Assembly: GCA_036648855.1 (NCBI GenBank)
Contig: JAVWCU010000002.1
Coordinates: 3,194 to 67,193, forward strand
Length of the DNA: 64,000 nt
Direction: 5' to 3'
From: Faecenecus sp036648855
GTDB lineage: Bacteria; Bacillota_I; Bacilli_A; RF39; UBA660
Positions 8,101 to 16,769 of this stretch are shown one piece after another. A program made the position numbers and the translations under genes. The notes under the pieces are model-generated. The model saw only the letters and a list, made by a program, of their open reading frames with translations, did no database searches and was not told the DNA's origin. Every line of letters begins with the position of its first letter. The stretch's first letter is position 1.

Positions 8101-8643
8101 TTAAGTAAAAAAGTAATAGACTCCTAGAAGTAAAAGGATAATACTTCCTATTAGTATCGATATATTGCCAAATATTTTGCTTAATTTTTTTCCAAGAGTT
8201 AATCCCACTAAAGTAAAGGATGCACTCAATACCGCAAATACTGAAGAGGACAGATAAATACTGCTATTTAGAGCACTGAGCCCTATCCCAATGGAAAAAC
8301 TGTCTATACTAACAGTAAATGCAAATATCAAAAACGAAGTAAGGCTGGTCAGAGGCATTACCTCTTCATCTTTTGTTAAAGAAAGAAACATTTGTATGGA
8401 AATAATTACAAAGATAATACCGATTAATACTGATGAGTTAATACTAATTAATGTTAATAAGGTCTTGCCAAAGTAATAGCCTAAGAGGGGCATAAAAAAA
8501 TGAAATATGCCTACTATTAAGCTTAGTAAAATTGCCTTATGTCTAGTTAAACCAACAGTTCCGTATAAAATAGCTAAAGAAAAGGCATCCATTGATAAAC
8601 CTATTCCTGCCCAAATTATGGGTAATAATAAAATAAAATTCAT
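8101..8643 (-). CDS. mntP: MntP/YtaF-family (DUF204) membrane protein, putative Mn2+ exporter
   Basis: The longest frame begins at 8709, but its first 22 codons overlap spoIIR. I prefer the ATG at 8641-8643, 11 bases after an AGGAG site. The resulting 180-residue protein has about six membrane segments in two similar halves, each with an acidic Asp motif: GIGLSMDAFSLAI in the first half and FTVSIDSFSIGIGLSAL in the second. This pattern is typical of MntP manganese efflux pumps. The mntP homologue ywlD sits close to spoIIR in B. subtilis too. The related YtaF, annotated as a sporulation membrane protein, is an alternative, so transport of Mn2+ is inferred. Confidence 0.82.
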   Translation of the reverse strand: MNFILLLPIIWAGIGLSMDAFSLAILYGTVGLTRHKAILLSLIVGIFHFFMPLLGYYFGKTLLTLISINSSVLIGIIFVIISIQMFLSLTKDEEVMPLTSLTSFLIFAFTVSIDSFSIGIGLSALNSSIYLSSSVFAVLSASFTLVGLTLGKKLSKIFGNISILIGSIILLLLGVYYFFT

Positions 8644-8683
8644 TAGTTCATCAACTCCTAGTTTAGCATACGAAAAAAAAGAA

Positions 8684-9217
8684 CTAATAAGAACCTTTAA
8701 ACTTCTCAATTAGTTCAGCAACTAAAAATTTATATTCAATTTCGGTTGTTTTTGAGTCTTCTTCGGCTTCTAATAAGCAAAGGGGTGGAAATAAAACACA
8801 CCACCAGTTATCACCTTCCCCACTTCCTAAAGTGATAACTAAGGATTCATAATTACCCTCATCATAAGTAAGACCTTTATAATTTTTCTCAGGGAAATAA
8901 TTTATACCATAATTAATAGTAAAAGATTGGTTGGCATCTCTTAGAGCACTAGCTATTATATTATTAAATTCTGGTATTGTTGACTTAATTAAAGACTTAG
9001 TTTGCTCTTTACTATGACTATTTTTTAGAATATTAAATAGTTCAACTTGAATTAAATCACGAACTTTTATTTTTAAAGACTGATCTGCTGGGGTATTGCT
9101 ATTAGCAATAACTCTTAAACGAATAGCATCATTAGGAATTAGTATTTCTTCAGCTTTAGAATTTAAACAGCTAAAGAAACAGGCAAAAATAATTATTAAG
9201 CATAGAAATTTTTTCAT
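8684..9217 (-). CDS. spoIIR: Stage II sporulation protein R (SpoIIR)
   Basis: A 177-residue secreted protein with an N-terminal signal peptide (about residues 1-22). The family pattern is clear: IRLRVIANSNTPADQSLKIKVRD at about 32-54, and the C-terminal GEGDNWWCVLFPPLCLL region around 135-151. SpoIIR is made in the forespore under sigma-F and signals across the septum to the SpoIIGA protease, which activates pro-sigma-E. In B. subtilis it also lies next to prmC, as here, though the factor YwlC is missing between spoIIR and mntP. It is strong evidence for a functional sporulation cascade. Confidence 0.95.
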   Translation of the reverse strand: MKKFLCLIIIFACFFSCLNSKAEEILIPNDAIRLRVIANSNTPADQSLKIKVRDLIQVELFNILKNSHSKEQTKSLIKSTIPEFNNIIASALRDANQSFTINYGINYFPEKNYKGLTYDEGNYESLVITLGSGEGDNWWCVLFPPLCLLEAEEDSKTTEIEYKFLVAELIEKFKGSY

Positions 9218-9293
9218 GTTATCACTCTTTCTATTTTAATAATGATAGGCATTAAATACTTCTATACATAGTTTGAATAAGTTTTTATTTATA

Positions 9294-9328
9294 CAAAAAA
9301 GATTCGACATATTAATGTTAAATCCTTT
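9294..9328 (-). terminator. Terminator of the prfA-prmC unit
   Basis: Minus-strand AAAGGATT (9321-9328) pairs with AATCTTTT (9297-9304, one G-U pair), followed by T; it lies about 22 bases after prmC. Confidence 0.55.
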
Positions 9329-9349
9329 ATATTTATCCAAATAAGTCTA

Positions 9350-10174
9350 TTATTTATCTGTTTCATAGGCAAAAATCATTCTATCTCTACCCTCTAAGTC
9401 AGACTTTATTACTACTTGTGAATTAGGTAGGGCTAGTTTTAGGAGACTATATACCTCTTCTTTTTGACTAGACCCTATTTCTAGGGCTATTAAGTACTGC
9501 TTGTTTAGATGATCTTTAATACCGTTAAAGAACTTACGATAGCAATCTAATCCATCTAATCCCGCAAATAAAGCCAGATGTGGTTCGTTTTTAAATACTA
9601 AGTCATCTAAATCATCTGTAGTTCTTATATAAGGGGGATTACAAACAACAACGTCATATTTAGAGACTACTTTTTCCCACATATCACTTGCTATAAAAGT
9701 AGCATTTAAGTGTAGGTTCTTAGCATTTTCTTTGGCTACCTCTAGGGCCTCTAAACTAATATCTAGAAGGGTCACCTCTACTTCTGGTTTTTTAGAGGCA
9801 ATTGTTAGTCCAATAACTCCACTTCCACAGCCTAAATCAATTACTGTTTTAGCATTTGGGAAAAAAGAGGTCATTAAGTTTAGGGTGTTCTCTACTAGTT
9901 CCTCTGTTTCAAAACGAGGAATTAAAACATTTTTATTAATTGTAAAAATATTTCCGTAAAAGTTACTTGTCCCAATCACATATTGTATTGGCTCTTTATT
10001 TCTCACTTGATCAGCCTGGCTTAAAAATTTACTAGCAATTATACTTGGTACTTCTTCATTTAAATGATTATATAACTCAAGTGGGTTACAGTTTAATAAA
10101 TTAGCTAAAAGTAATTTAGCTTCACTGGAATGAATTTTTTCTTTTCCTTTAGTTAATAATACCTCAACTGTCAT
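9350..10174 (-). CDS. prmC: Peptide chain release factor N5-glutamine methyltransferase PrmC
   Basis: A 274-residue S-adenosylmethionine-dependent enzyme that methylates the Gln of the GGQ motif in release factors. The SAM-binding motif VIDLGCGSG (111-119) and the catalytic NPPYI (179-183) are intact, and an N-terminal helical domain of about 80 residues precedes them. Its start lies one base after the prfA stop, so enzyme and substrate are translated from one message. This prfA-prmC pairing is common throughout bacteria. Confidence 0.95.
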   Translation of the reverse strand: MTVEVLLTKGKEKIHSSEAKLLLANLLNCNPLELYNHLNEEVPSIIASKFLSQADQVRNKEPIQYVIGTSNFYGNIFTINKNVLIPRFETEELVENTLNLMTSFFPNAKTVIDLGCGSGVIGLTIASKKPEVEVTLLDISLEALEVAKENAKNLHLNATFIASDMWEKVVSKYDVVVCNPPYIRTTDDLDDLVFKNEPHLALFAGLDGLDCYRKFFNGIKDHLNKQYLIALEIGSSQKEEVYSLLKLALPNSQVVIKSDLEGRDRMIFAYETDK

Positions 10175-10175
10175 T

Positions 10176-11231
10176 TTAAATTCCTGCTAATTTTCTTTTT
10201 TGGTCTTCATTAATCAAAGCATCTATTATTTCTGCCATATCACCATCCATTACCCGGTCTAGCTGTTTCGTAGTGAAACCTATTCTATGATCAGTAACCC
10301 TATTTTGTGGATAATTATAGGTTCTTATTTTCTCAGCTCTGTCTCCAGTTCCTATCTTGCTACGGCGTACTGATCCTTCTTTCTCATCAGCTTCTCTTAA
10401 ACGCTGCTCATATAATTTAGTCTTTAGCATTTGTAGAGCTTTTTCTCTATTTTGAATCTGACTTCGTTGGTTTTGGCAAGTAACCACAATTCCTGTTGGT
10501 AAATGGGTCATTCTAACAGCAGAATCAGTAGTATTAACATGCTGACCTCCTGCTCCACTAGAACGATAAACATCTATTTTAATGTCCCCTTCTTTAACTT
10601 CTATATCAACTTCTTCTGCTTCTGGCATTACTAGAACTGTTGCTGTTGATGTTTGAATACGTCCTTGAGATTCAGTAGCAGGTACTCTCTGAACTCGGTG
10701 AGATCCGCTTTCATATTTTAATCTAGAATAAACTTTCTTGCCTTTGATCATAAATTCAATTTGAGAAAAGCCTCCAGAAGAACCCTCCATCTCATCTAAA
10801 ACTTCTACTGACCAATTTTCGCTCTCAGCATATTTCTGATACATCCTGTATAAATCTCCTGCAAAAATATTAGCTTCATCTCCTCCAGCGGCTCCTCTTA
10901 TTTCAATAATAACATTCTTACCATCGTTAGGATCTTTTGGAATTAGTAATATTTCTAACTCTTGTTCTACTTTAGTTTTTTCTTCTAATAAACTAATATG
11001 TTCCTCATGTGCCATTTCTCCAAGTTCAGGATCATGCATCATTTCTTTACTTTCATCTATACCAGTTAAAATACGTTTATATTTTTGATAACAAATTACA
11101 ATATCTTCTAAAAGAGACATTTCTTTAGATAGCTCCCTTGTTTTATTAATATTACTTAATGTTGTAGGTAACATTAGTTCTTCATTCAATTCATTATAAC
11201 GTCTAGTAATTGATTCTAATCTATCTATCAT
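10176..11231 (-). CDS. prfA: Peptide chain release factor 1
   Basis: A 351-residue class I release factor. The stop-codon-reading PxT motif is present (VPATE at about 183-187), marking RF1 (UAA/UAG) rather than RF2. The peptidyl-transferase GGQ motif is at about 228-230 (GAGGQHVN). The N-terminal coiled domain and full length match the family. An AAGGGTGA ribosome site precedes the ATG. RF2 (prfB) is not in this window. Confidence 0.97.
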   Translation of the reverse strand: MIDRLESITRRYNELNEELMLPTTLSNINKTRELSKEMSLLEDIVICYQKYKRILTGIDESKEMMHDPELGEMAHEEHISLLEEKTKVEQELEILLIPKDPNDGKNVIIEIRGAAGGDEANIFAGDLYRMYQKYAESENWSVEVLDEMEGSSGGFSQIEFMIKGKKVYSRLKYESGSHRVQRVPATESQGRIQTSTATVLVMPEAEEVDIEVKEGDIKIDVYRSSGAGGQHVNTTDSAVRMTHLPTGIVVTCQNQRSQIQNREKALQMLKTKLYEQRLREADEKEGSVRRSKIGTGDRAEKIRTYNYPQNRVTDHRIGFTTKQLDRVMDGDMAEIIDALINEDQKRKLAGI

Positions 11232-11299
11232 ATGTTATTCACCCTTTCTGGTCGAACTTATTATATCATACCTTAATTTATAAATAAAATAAATTGGGT

Positions 11300-11328
11300 A
11301 AAAAAACCAGAATTATTGTTCTAATTCT
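11300..11328 (-). terminator. Terminator after rpoE
   Basis: Minus-strand stem AGAATTA/TAATTCT followed shortly by T7; it overlaps the last codons of rpoE. Confidence 0.65.
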
Positions 11329-11753
11329 AGTTCATCTTCATCTAAGACAACTAAATCTTTTAAGTCATCTTCATCATCATCAAATTCTTCATCATCTTCC
11401 GCTGTTTTATCAAAAGTATCAGCTTCTTCTTCCGCCAATTCATCTTCTTCTTTAAAGTCTTCTAATTCATCATCTTCATCATCTTCTACAATCACTATTT
11501 TATCTGAACTATGACGTTTCTTTAAATCCCATTTCCCGTCTTCTAATAAAATAAATCTTTTATCAGTAGTTAAAGATGTGTAGTAATCCCCAATTTTAGC
11601 ATCAAAAGTTGAGGCTGGTAAATTTAATAATTTAATAATAGTTTTATACAAAGTAGCTGTATTCGTTGCACCTTTTTCTGTTAATAATAAATTAGTAATA
11701 TCTTTATTAGATAATAACTCCCAATCATCTTTAGTCATTTCTTTAATACTCAT
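11313..11753 (-). CDS. rpoE: DNA-directed RNA polymerase delta subunit
   Basis: A 146-residue protein with the two-part layout of the delta subunit. An N-terminal HARE-HTH-like domain (about 1-85) contains TLYKTIIKLLNLP and a FILLEDGKWDLK ending, followed by an almost purely acidic tail of Asp and Glu. In Firmicutes delta speeds recycling of RNA polymerase and raises promoter selectivity through sensitivity to the initiating nucleotide. The neighbourhood (DUF1934 upstream, prfA downstream) fits the B. subtilis region. A GGAGG site precedes the ATG. Confidence 0.95.
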   Translation of the reverse strand: MSIKEMTKDDWELLSNKDITNLLLTEKGATNTATLYKTIIKLLNLPASTFDAKIGDYYTSLTTDKRFILLEDGKWDLKKRHSSDKIVIVEDDEDDELEDFKEEDELAEEEADTFDKTAEDDEEFDDDEDDLKDLVVLDEDELELEQ

Positions 11754-11844
11754 ATTTCCTCCATATAACAGTTTCCTGTTTCAAATAAATTTAACTAAGA
11801 CATTATATGCATATACATATTTAATTAGTGTCATCTAAAAGTTT

Positions 11845-12231
11845 TTAAATAAGATTTTTTTGAAATGTTATCTCAAATATTATATGATCCAATAGTTCAT
11901 CTTCAACATAAGTATCATATTCTACCAAAAACTTTTGCTGGCTTACTTCTATTTTTCTAGTCTGTAATTTGAAAGAAAATGTTTGATTAATTCCCTTCAA
12001 CTCACATTTCATGATTTTAGCTTGCTTTTTATCAAATGTCAATATCATTTTTAATTCTTTATTCTCTCTGGTTATTTGAAGACTATTCATATCTATATGA
12101 ATCTGGGTTTTTACTGGTAATAATTCTTGAAATTTTAAAATATTTAAGTCTTTATCATAGATAGCATTTGTCTCATATCTATACTCATTATTATTGTTTT
12201 TCAAATATACTTGAGCTGCTATTTTAGACAT
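11845..12231 (-). CDS. DUF1934 family protein (YwiB-like)
   Basis: A 128-residue, mostly beta-strand protein resembling the DUF1934/YwiB family (calycin-like barrel), judged from length, strand pattern and position upstream of rpoE near a PBP gene, as in the B. subtilis ywi region. It lacks a signal peptide and any catalytic motif I can identify. argS, the usual neighbour, is absent. The function is unknown; the family call rests mainly on context. Confidence 0.6.
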   Translation of the reverse strand: MSKIAAQVYLKNNNNEYRYETNAIYDKDLNILKFQELLPVKTQIHIDMNSLQITRENKELKMILTFDKKQAKIMKCELKGINQTFSFKLQTRKIEVSQQKFLVEYDTYVEDELLDHIIFEITFQKNLI

Positions 12232-12346
12232 AATTTTCTCCTTCTTACATTACTTACCACGAATTATAACATAAGTTTTATTTTTTGAATACATATTTTT
12301 AACTATTTATAGAGATACTAAAATTAGAATGCTGGAGGTAAGATTA

Positions 12347-14308
12347 GTGAAGTGGATAAAGAGGTGTTTTAAAGCCGGTGTTTTAAGTTTGTTTTTGGCT
12401 ATTTTAATTTTATTAGGCTTGTATGGATATGCTAAATTAAGCCCTAAGTTGCCAATTAAGAGTGCTAATGCTCTTGCTATGTATGATAATACTAATAACT
12501 TGTTTTTTCAGGGAACAGGCTCTAAAGAATGGATTTCTTTAAAGGAAATATCACCCTATCTAATAAGTGCCACTATTTCAACAGAAGACAAAACCTTTTA
12601 TAAACATTTTGGTTTTGATCCACTGAGAATTGCTAAGGCTTTTTATATTAATTTTAAAGCAGGGACTACAAAGCAAGGAGCATCAACCATATCTCAGCAA
12701 TATGCAAAAAACTTGTTTCTAGACTTTGATAAGACTTGGGAAAGAAAAATCGAGGAAATGTGGCTGACTATACAACTAGAAGTACATTATAGTAAGCAGC
12801 AAATTATAGAAGGCTATTTAAATACAATAAATTATGGGCATGGTATGTATGGAATTGAAAATGCCGCTAAATTTTATTTTAATAAGAGTGCTAAAAACTT
12901 AGACTTAGCAGAAGCTGCTATGTTAACTGGAATACCTAAATCACCATCTAATTATTCGCCCCTAGTTAATCCTATTTTAGCAGCTAAGAGACAACAGATG
13001 ATTTTAAGGCAAATGTATAAGAATAAATTTATAAGTGAAGATGAATTAAATACTGCCTTATCTGAAAGTCTGAGCTATGTTGGAGAAAAAAACTCTGTTA
13101 ATTTAAATACTATTATGTATTATCAGGATGCCGTTATTAGGGAATTAAAAGATATTAGTTCTATTCCAACTTCTTATACGGCAACAGGAGGAATAAGAAT
13201 ATTTACAAATTTAGATATGGAAGCCCAGATTACTTTGGAAAATACTACTTTGAAAGACATTCCTAGTGAGAGCAAGCTGCAAACTGCTAGTGTAATGTTA
13301 AAACCAGAAACAGGAAAAATAATAGCTTTAGTTGGAGGAAGAGATTATAGCAATTCTCAGTTTAATAGGGCGGTACAATCAAAGAGGCAGGTTGGGTCTA
13401 CTATGAAACCTTATCTTTACTATGCAGCTTTAGACAATGGGTTTACTTCTAGTTCAACTTTTATGAGTGAAGAAACCACTTTTACATTTTCAAATAATAA
13501 AACTTATTCTCCACAAAATTACGGTGGTACTTATGCCGGAAAGCCTATTTCTTTAGCAACGGCAATTGCCTATTCTGATAATATTTATGCTGTTAAAACT
13601 CATATGTTTTTAGGAGAAAATGCTTTAGTTAATACCCTTAAGTCTCTTGGTATTACAGCTAATTTACAAGCTATACCATCTCTTCCCTTGGGTACTGCTG
13701 AAATTAATATTATGGAAATGGCAGCAGGATATGCGGCTTTTGCCAATCAGGGCTATTTAGTAAAACCCCACTTAATTAATAGAGTAGAAGACTTAGCTGG
13801 GAATATTTTGTACGAATATAAAGAAACAATAAAACAAGTGTTAGATCCTAATATTACTTTCATTCTGAGTGAACTGCTTACTACTACCTATGACTCTATG
13901 TTTATTGATTATAGTTATCCTACAGCTATAAATATTGCTCCTAAATTAACTCATAAATTTGCTTTAAAATCTGGGACTACTGATGTTGATCACTGGTCAA
14001 TTGGTTATAATAGAGACATTGTAACTGCTGTTTGGATTGGCTATGATGACAGTAGTAAACTAGCAGTTAGTGATTATAAATATTCTAGAAATATCTGGGC
14101 TGATACGGTTGAGGGATATTTAAAAGACTCACCTGATAATTGGTATACTATTCCTAGTAATGTAGTTGGAATATTGGTTAATCCTATTACAGGAAGACCT
14201 GCTACTAAGGAAGATAAGAAAAGAAAAATTATGTACTATATAAAAGGCTCTGAACCAAACGGTACAGAACCTGCATTTGATGAAATAACTAAGGGTGAAG
14301 AACCTTAA
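12347..14308 (+). CDS. pbpG: Class A penicillin-binding protein (PbpG/PBP2d-like)
   Basis: A bifunctional peptidoglycan glycosyltransferase and transpeptidase of about 653 residues. I choose the GTG at 12347 because a GGAGG site lies 8 bases upstream, whereas the in-frame ATG at 12329 lies before that site. Residues 10-28 form the membrane anchor. The GT51 domain has TEDKTFYKHFGFDP (catalytic Glu about 80) and GASTISQQYAKNL; the transpeptidase domain has the GSTMKP Ser-x-x-Lys (about 351-354), a YSDN Ser-x-Asn and KSGTTD. B. subtilis pbpG (ywhE, sporulation) lies close to ywiB, so a spore-wall role is plausible but inferred. It is transcribed towards the origin, unlike its neighbours. Confidence 0.88.
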   Translation: MKWIKRCFKAGVLSLFLAILILLGLYGYAKLSPKLPIKSANALAMYDNTNNLFFQGTGSKEWISLKEISPYLISATISTEDKTFYKHFGFDPLRIAKAFYINFKAGTTKQGASTISQQYAKNLFLDFDKTWERKIEEMWLTIQLEVHYSKQQIIEGYLNTINYGHGMYGIENAAKFYFNKSAKNLDLAEAAMLTGIPKSPSNYSPLVNPILAAKRQQMILRQMYKNKFISEDELNTALSESLSYVGEKNSVNLNTIMYYQDAVIRELKDISSIPTSYTATGGIRIFTNLDMEAQITLENTTLKDIPSESKLQTASVMLKPETGKIIALVGGRDYSNSQFNRAVQSKRQVGSTMKPYLYYAALDNGFTSSSTFMSEETTFTFSNNKTYSPQNYGGTYAGKPISLATAIAYSDNIYAVKTHMFLGENALVNTLKSLGITANLQAIPSLPLGTAEINIMEMAAGYAAFANQGYLVKPHLINRVEDLAGNILYEYKETIKQVLDPNITFILSELLTTTYDSMFIDYSYPTAINIAPKLTHKFALKSGTTDVDHWSIGYNRDIVTAVWIGYDDSSKLAVSDYKYSRNIWADTVEGYLKDSPDNWYTIPSNVVGILVNPITGRPATKEDKKRKIMYYIKGSEPNGTEPAFDEITKGEEP

Positions 14309-14865
14309 ATAATTATTTCAGCTTTATCATTACAAATTACTAAATGACTATTAGCGTCATCTGTATCTAAATGCATTTCAAAATAAGCTTGAGGCTGTTC
14401 TTTAATAATAACATTAGATAAAAGGCCCCCTTTTAAAGATGAAATTTTTACTTCGACAGTTTTTACTTTAGTTAGACCTAGCTTTTCTCTTGTCAAAGGG
14501 TCAATATGAATGTGTCGTGTTGGAATAATGGCACAAGAACGAGTTATAGAACCAGAGGGCCCTATTATAGTAATAGTAGCAGCCTCTGTTAAGTCACCTG
14601 ATACCCTAACCGGAGGATTAATTCCCAGAGTATATGCATCAGTTTTAGATAGTTCTACTTGAGTATAGTCTCTAGTAGGGCCTATAACACGAATGTTATC
14701 CATTCTTTTTTTAGGGGTTTCAATACTTAGTTTTAAAGTTGAAGCATATTGACCTGGCTGGTTTAAATTATGATCATTAGTTAAAATATGGGTGCCACAT
14801 AATAATTCTAAATCACTTTCTGTTAAATGAATATGTCGATTTGAAACACCAATTGGTACTTGCAT
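14305..14865 (-). CDS. pduL: PduL-type phosphate acyltransferase (phosphotransacylase)
   Basis: A 186-residue enzyme of the PduL family, converting acyl-CoA plus phosphate to acyl phosphate, upstream of acetate or propionate kinase. The signature histidine blocks are both present, SNRHIHLTE at residues 8-16 and PTRHIHIDP near 114-122, in two related beta-barrel halves. No microcompartment genes accompany it, so it probably replaces Pta in acetate metabolism, which is an inference. It converges with pbpG and overlaps its last 4 bases. It sits on the minus strand in the middle of a plus-strand group. Confidence 0.88.
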   Translation of the reverse strand: MQVPIGVSNRHIHLTESDLELLCGTHILTNDHNLNQPGQYASTLKLSIETPKKRMDNIRVIGPTRDYTQVELSKTDAYTLGINPPVRVSGDLTEAATITIIGPSGSITRSCAIIPTRHIHIDPLTREKLGLTKVKTVEVKISSLKGGLLSNVIIKEQPQAYFEMHLDTDDANSHLVICNDKAEIII

Positions 14866-14981
14866 GATTTACCTCATTTCTATTTGATTATTAGTATAAT
14901 TATAGCACTTGTTTAGAATTTTCGTATATTAAACTTTTATCCTCATATAATTTTACTGTAAGTATAGAAAGGAAGAGTTTA

Positions 14982-15323
14982 ATGAACCATAACTATTTTA
15001 GAAATTCTATGTACCCTGAACCTGCATATATTCCCGGAGAAAGTACTAGTCCTCCAAATACTAATATACCTAGTTATAATCAAAATTATAATAATGAGCA
15101 GTACGCTTTAAATATTTTAGAAAAAAACATTGGAAAAACCGCTACTTTTTATATGTCATATTCTGACTCTTTGGAGTGGAGAGATAAAATATTTGTTGGT
15201 ATAATTGAGTCAGCAGGCAAGGACTATGCTCTTATTCATGATCCTATAACTGGCAAACGAAATCTTTTATGGACTGTTTATTTAAATTATGTAACCTTTG
15301 ATGAAGGAATTAAAATTAATTAA
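14982..15323 (+). CDS. gerQ: Spore coat protein GerQ (YwdL)
   Basis: A 113-residue protein with a low-complexity Pro/Asn/Tyr N-terminus (about 1-42) and the conserved GerQ domain, seen as NILEKNIGKTATFYMSY, then SLEWRDKIFVGIIESAGKDYALI and DPITGKRNLLWTVYLNYVTFDE. In Bacillus GerQ is a coat protein cross-linked by transglutaminase and needed for CwlJ localisation during germination. cwlJ is not adjacent here, but ung (ywdG region) is nearby, as in B. subtilis. An AAGGAAGAG site precedes the ATG. Confidence 0.92.
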   Translation: MNHNYFRNSMYPEPAYIPGESTSPPNTNIPSYNQNYNNEQYALNILEKNIGKTATFYMSYSDSLEWRDKIFVGIIESAGKDYALIHDPITGKRNLLWTVYLNYVTFDEGIKIN

Positions 15324-15329
15324 TAGTAG

Positions 15330-15358
15330 TTGTACCATTCTTTTTTCTTTGATATAAT
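15330..15358 (+). promoter_or_regulatory. Sigma-A-type promoter of the lemA-like gene
   Basis: TTGTAC, 17-base spacer, perfect TATAAT (15353-15358), 23 bases before the ATG. Confidence 0.7.
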
Positions 15359-15381
15359 AATCACATCATAGAGGTGATTAG

Positions 15382-15924
15382 ATGCCGGTAGTTTTGATGA
15401 TTATACTTACTATTCTTATTGTTTGTTCTCTTATTGGAATTGTGTTTATTGTCATTTTTAATAAATATCAACTAATAAAATTAAAAATTGATGAAGCTTT
15501 AAACAACATAGATTTATTATTACAAAAGAAACTAGATTTTATATCTAAAGCTATACCTTTAGTAAAGGAGCATAGTAAAGAAGATACGGGAGAGTTACAG
15601 AAAGTACTGCTTTTAAAAACTAAAAAGCTAAATAATTTTCAATTAGATGAGCAATTAGTTAAAGCTAAACATGATTTTCAAGAATTATTAGATATTTATC
15701 CAGTTTTAGAAAAGAAAAAATCTTTAGCTAAATTAGAGTTTGGATTAGAAGATACTGAGGAAGATTTAGAGGCTGCTAAAGACTATTATAATGATAATGT
15801 TAAACTATATAATAAATTAGTTGCGTGTTTTCCTTCTAATATTGTTGGTTTTATTTTTCATTATAAAAAGAAAGAGCTTTTTGCTAATAAACAAGAAGAA
15901 ATGTTTGAAATATTAAAAAAGTAG
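15382..15924 (+). CDS. LemA-family membrane protein
   Basis: A 180-residue protein with one N-terminal membrane helix (about 3-28) followed by a long helical region typical of LemA: YQLIKLKIDEALNNIDLLLQKK early on, and YNDNVKLYNKLVACFPSNIVGF near 135-156. LemA proteins are membrane-anchored helical bundles with no clear catalytic role. It has its own promoter and a terminator, so it is probably a single-gene unit. It is part of the plus-strand group that faces the origin. Confidence 0.85.
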   Translation: MPVVLMIILTILIVCSLIGIVFIVIFNKYQLIKLKIDEALNNIDLLLQKKLDFISKAIPLVKEHSKEDTGELQKVLLLKTKKLNNFQLDEQLVKAKHDFQELLDIYPVLEKKKSLAKLEFGLEDTEEDLEAAKDYYNDNVKLYNKLVACFPSNIVGFIFHYKKKELFANKQEEMFEILKK

Positions 15925-15943
15925 GTAACTACTTTTTATTTTA
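15918..15943 (+). terminator. Terminator after the lemA-like gene
   Basis: Stem AAAGTAG-GTAA-CTACTTT followed by a T-rich stretch, overlapping the stop codon and ending within the 3' end of the convergent ung gene. Confidence 0.75.
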
Positions 15944-16598
15944 GTTCCCAGTTTATTGGGTCTATGTGATTTTCTACTAGAAATTTATTAGTTTTAGAAA
16001 ATGGCTTACTACCAAAAAAACCTCTATAAGCTGAAAAGGGAGAAGGATGGCAAGAAGACAAAATATAGTGATTTTTATTTGTAATTAACGACTTTTTATT
16101 AATAGCAAAATTACCCCATAGAATAAACACTACTGGGGTCTTTTTATCATTTAATAAAGAAATAACTTTATCTGTAAATTGCTCCCACCCTTTATCTTTA
16201 TGAGAAGCTGGGGAACCCTGTTCTACTGTTAAAACAGTATTAAGTAAGAGTACACCTTCTTTTGCCCAAGAAACAAGGCTTCCTGATAGTGGCGTACGAT
16301 AGCCTAAATCCATTGTTAGTTCTTTTAAGATATTAACTAAGGAAGGAGGCTTTTTAGTACCGTCTTTTACTGAAAAAGATAGGCCCTCCGCTTGGTTTGC
16401 CCCGTGATAAGGATCTTGACCTAATATTACTACTTTAACTTTTGAATATGGAGTATATTCAAATGCATTAAAAATATCCTCTGTTTTGGGGTAAATAGTT
16501 TTGTTTTTATATTCTTCTTGAATAAATTGCATTAGTTTTTTAAAGTAAATTTTTTCCTGCTCTGCACCTAAAATTGTTTGCCAATCATTATGAAACAT
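15936..16598 (-). CDS. ung: Uracil-DNA glycosylase (family 1)
   Basis: A 220-residue enzyme removing uracil from DNA as the first step of base excision repair. The water-activating motif GQDPYHG (60-66, Asp62) and the leucine-loop motif HPSPFSAYRGFFG near 184-196 are both intact, as is the LLLNTVLTVE block. The length is standard for Ung. An AAGGAAGTGA site precedes the ATG. The gerQ-ung neighbourhood resembles the ywd region in B. subtilis. Confidence 0.96.
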   Translation of the reverse strand: MFHNDWQTILGAEQEKIYFKKLMQFIQEEYKNKTIYPKTEDIFNAFEYTPYSKVKVVILGQDPYHGANQAEGLSFSVKDGTKKPPSLVNILKELTMDLGYRTPLSGSLVSWAKEGVLLLNTVLTVEQGSPASHKDKGWEQFTDKVISLLNDKKTPVVFILWGNFAINKKSLITNKNHYILSSCHPSPFSAYRGFFGSKPFSKTNKFLVENHIDPINWELK

Positions 16599-16628
16599 AT
16601 TTTCACTTCCTTACTTTTATTTAGATAC

Positions 16629-16709
16629 TATAATATTACTTAGATAAATAAACTTTATCCACTACTAAAGTGGATAAAATAAATAAGTGAAAATTAAAGT
16701 AATATTATA
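16629..16709. repeat. Nested inverted repeat with two inverted DnaA-box-like arms
   Basis: In the ung-rlmH gap, perfect 13-base outer arms (TATAATATTACTT at 16629-16641 and its complement at 16697-16709) enclose a second perfect inverted repeat, TTTATCCAC (16654-16662) and GTGGATAAA (16670-16678). The inner arms contain TTATCCACT, one mismatch from the DnaA box. No T-run follows, so it is not an ordinary terminator. Confidence 0.6.
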
Positions 16710-16769
16710 AAAGCAGACAACCTCAACAAGAGAACTATCTACTTTTACTTAACTATTTAAATTATTCTC

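Noticed and set aside
9303..9309. TTCGACA (Spo0A-box match) upstream of spoIIR
   Set aside because: It lies in the loop and 3' arm of the likely prmC terminator and occurs only once, so chance is a sufficient explanation.
14452..14458. TTCGACA match on the plus strand
   Set aside because: It is inside the pduL coding sequence with no promoter nearby.
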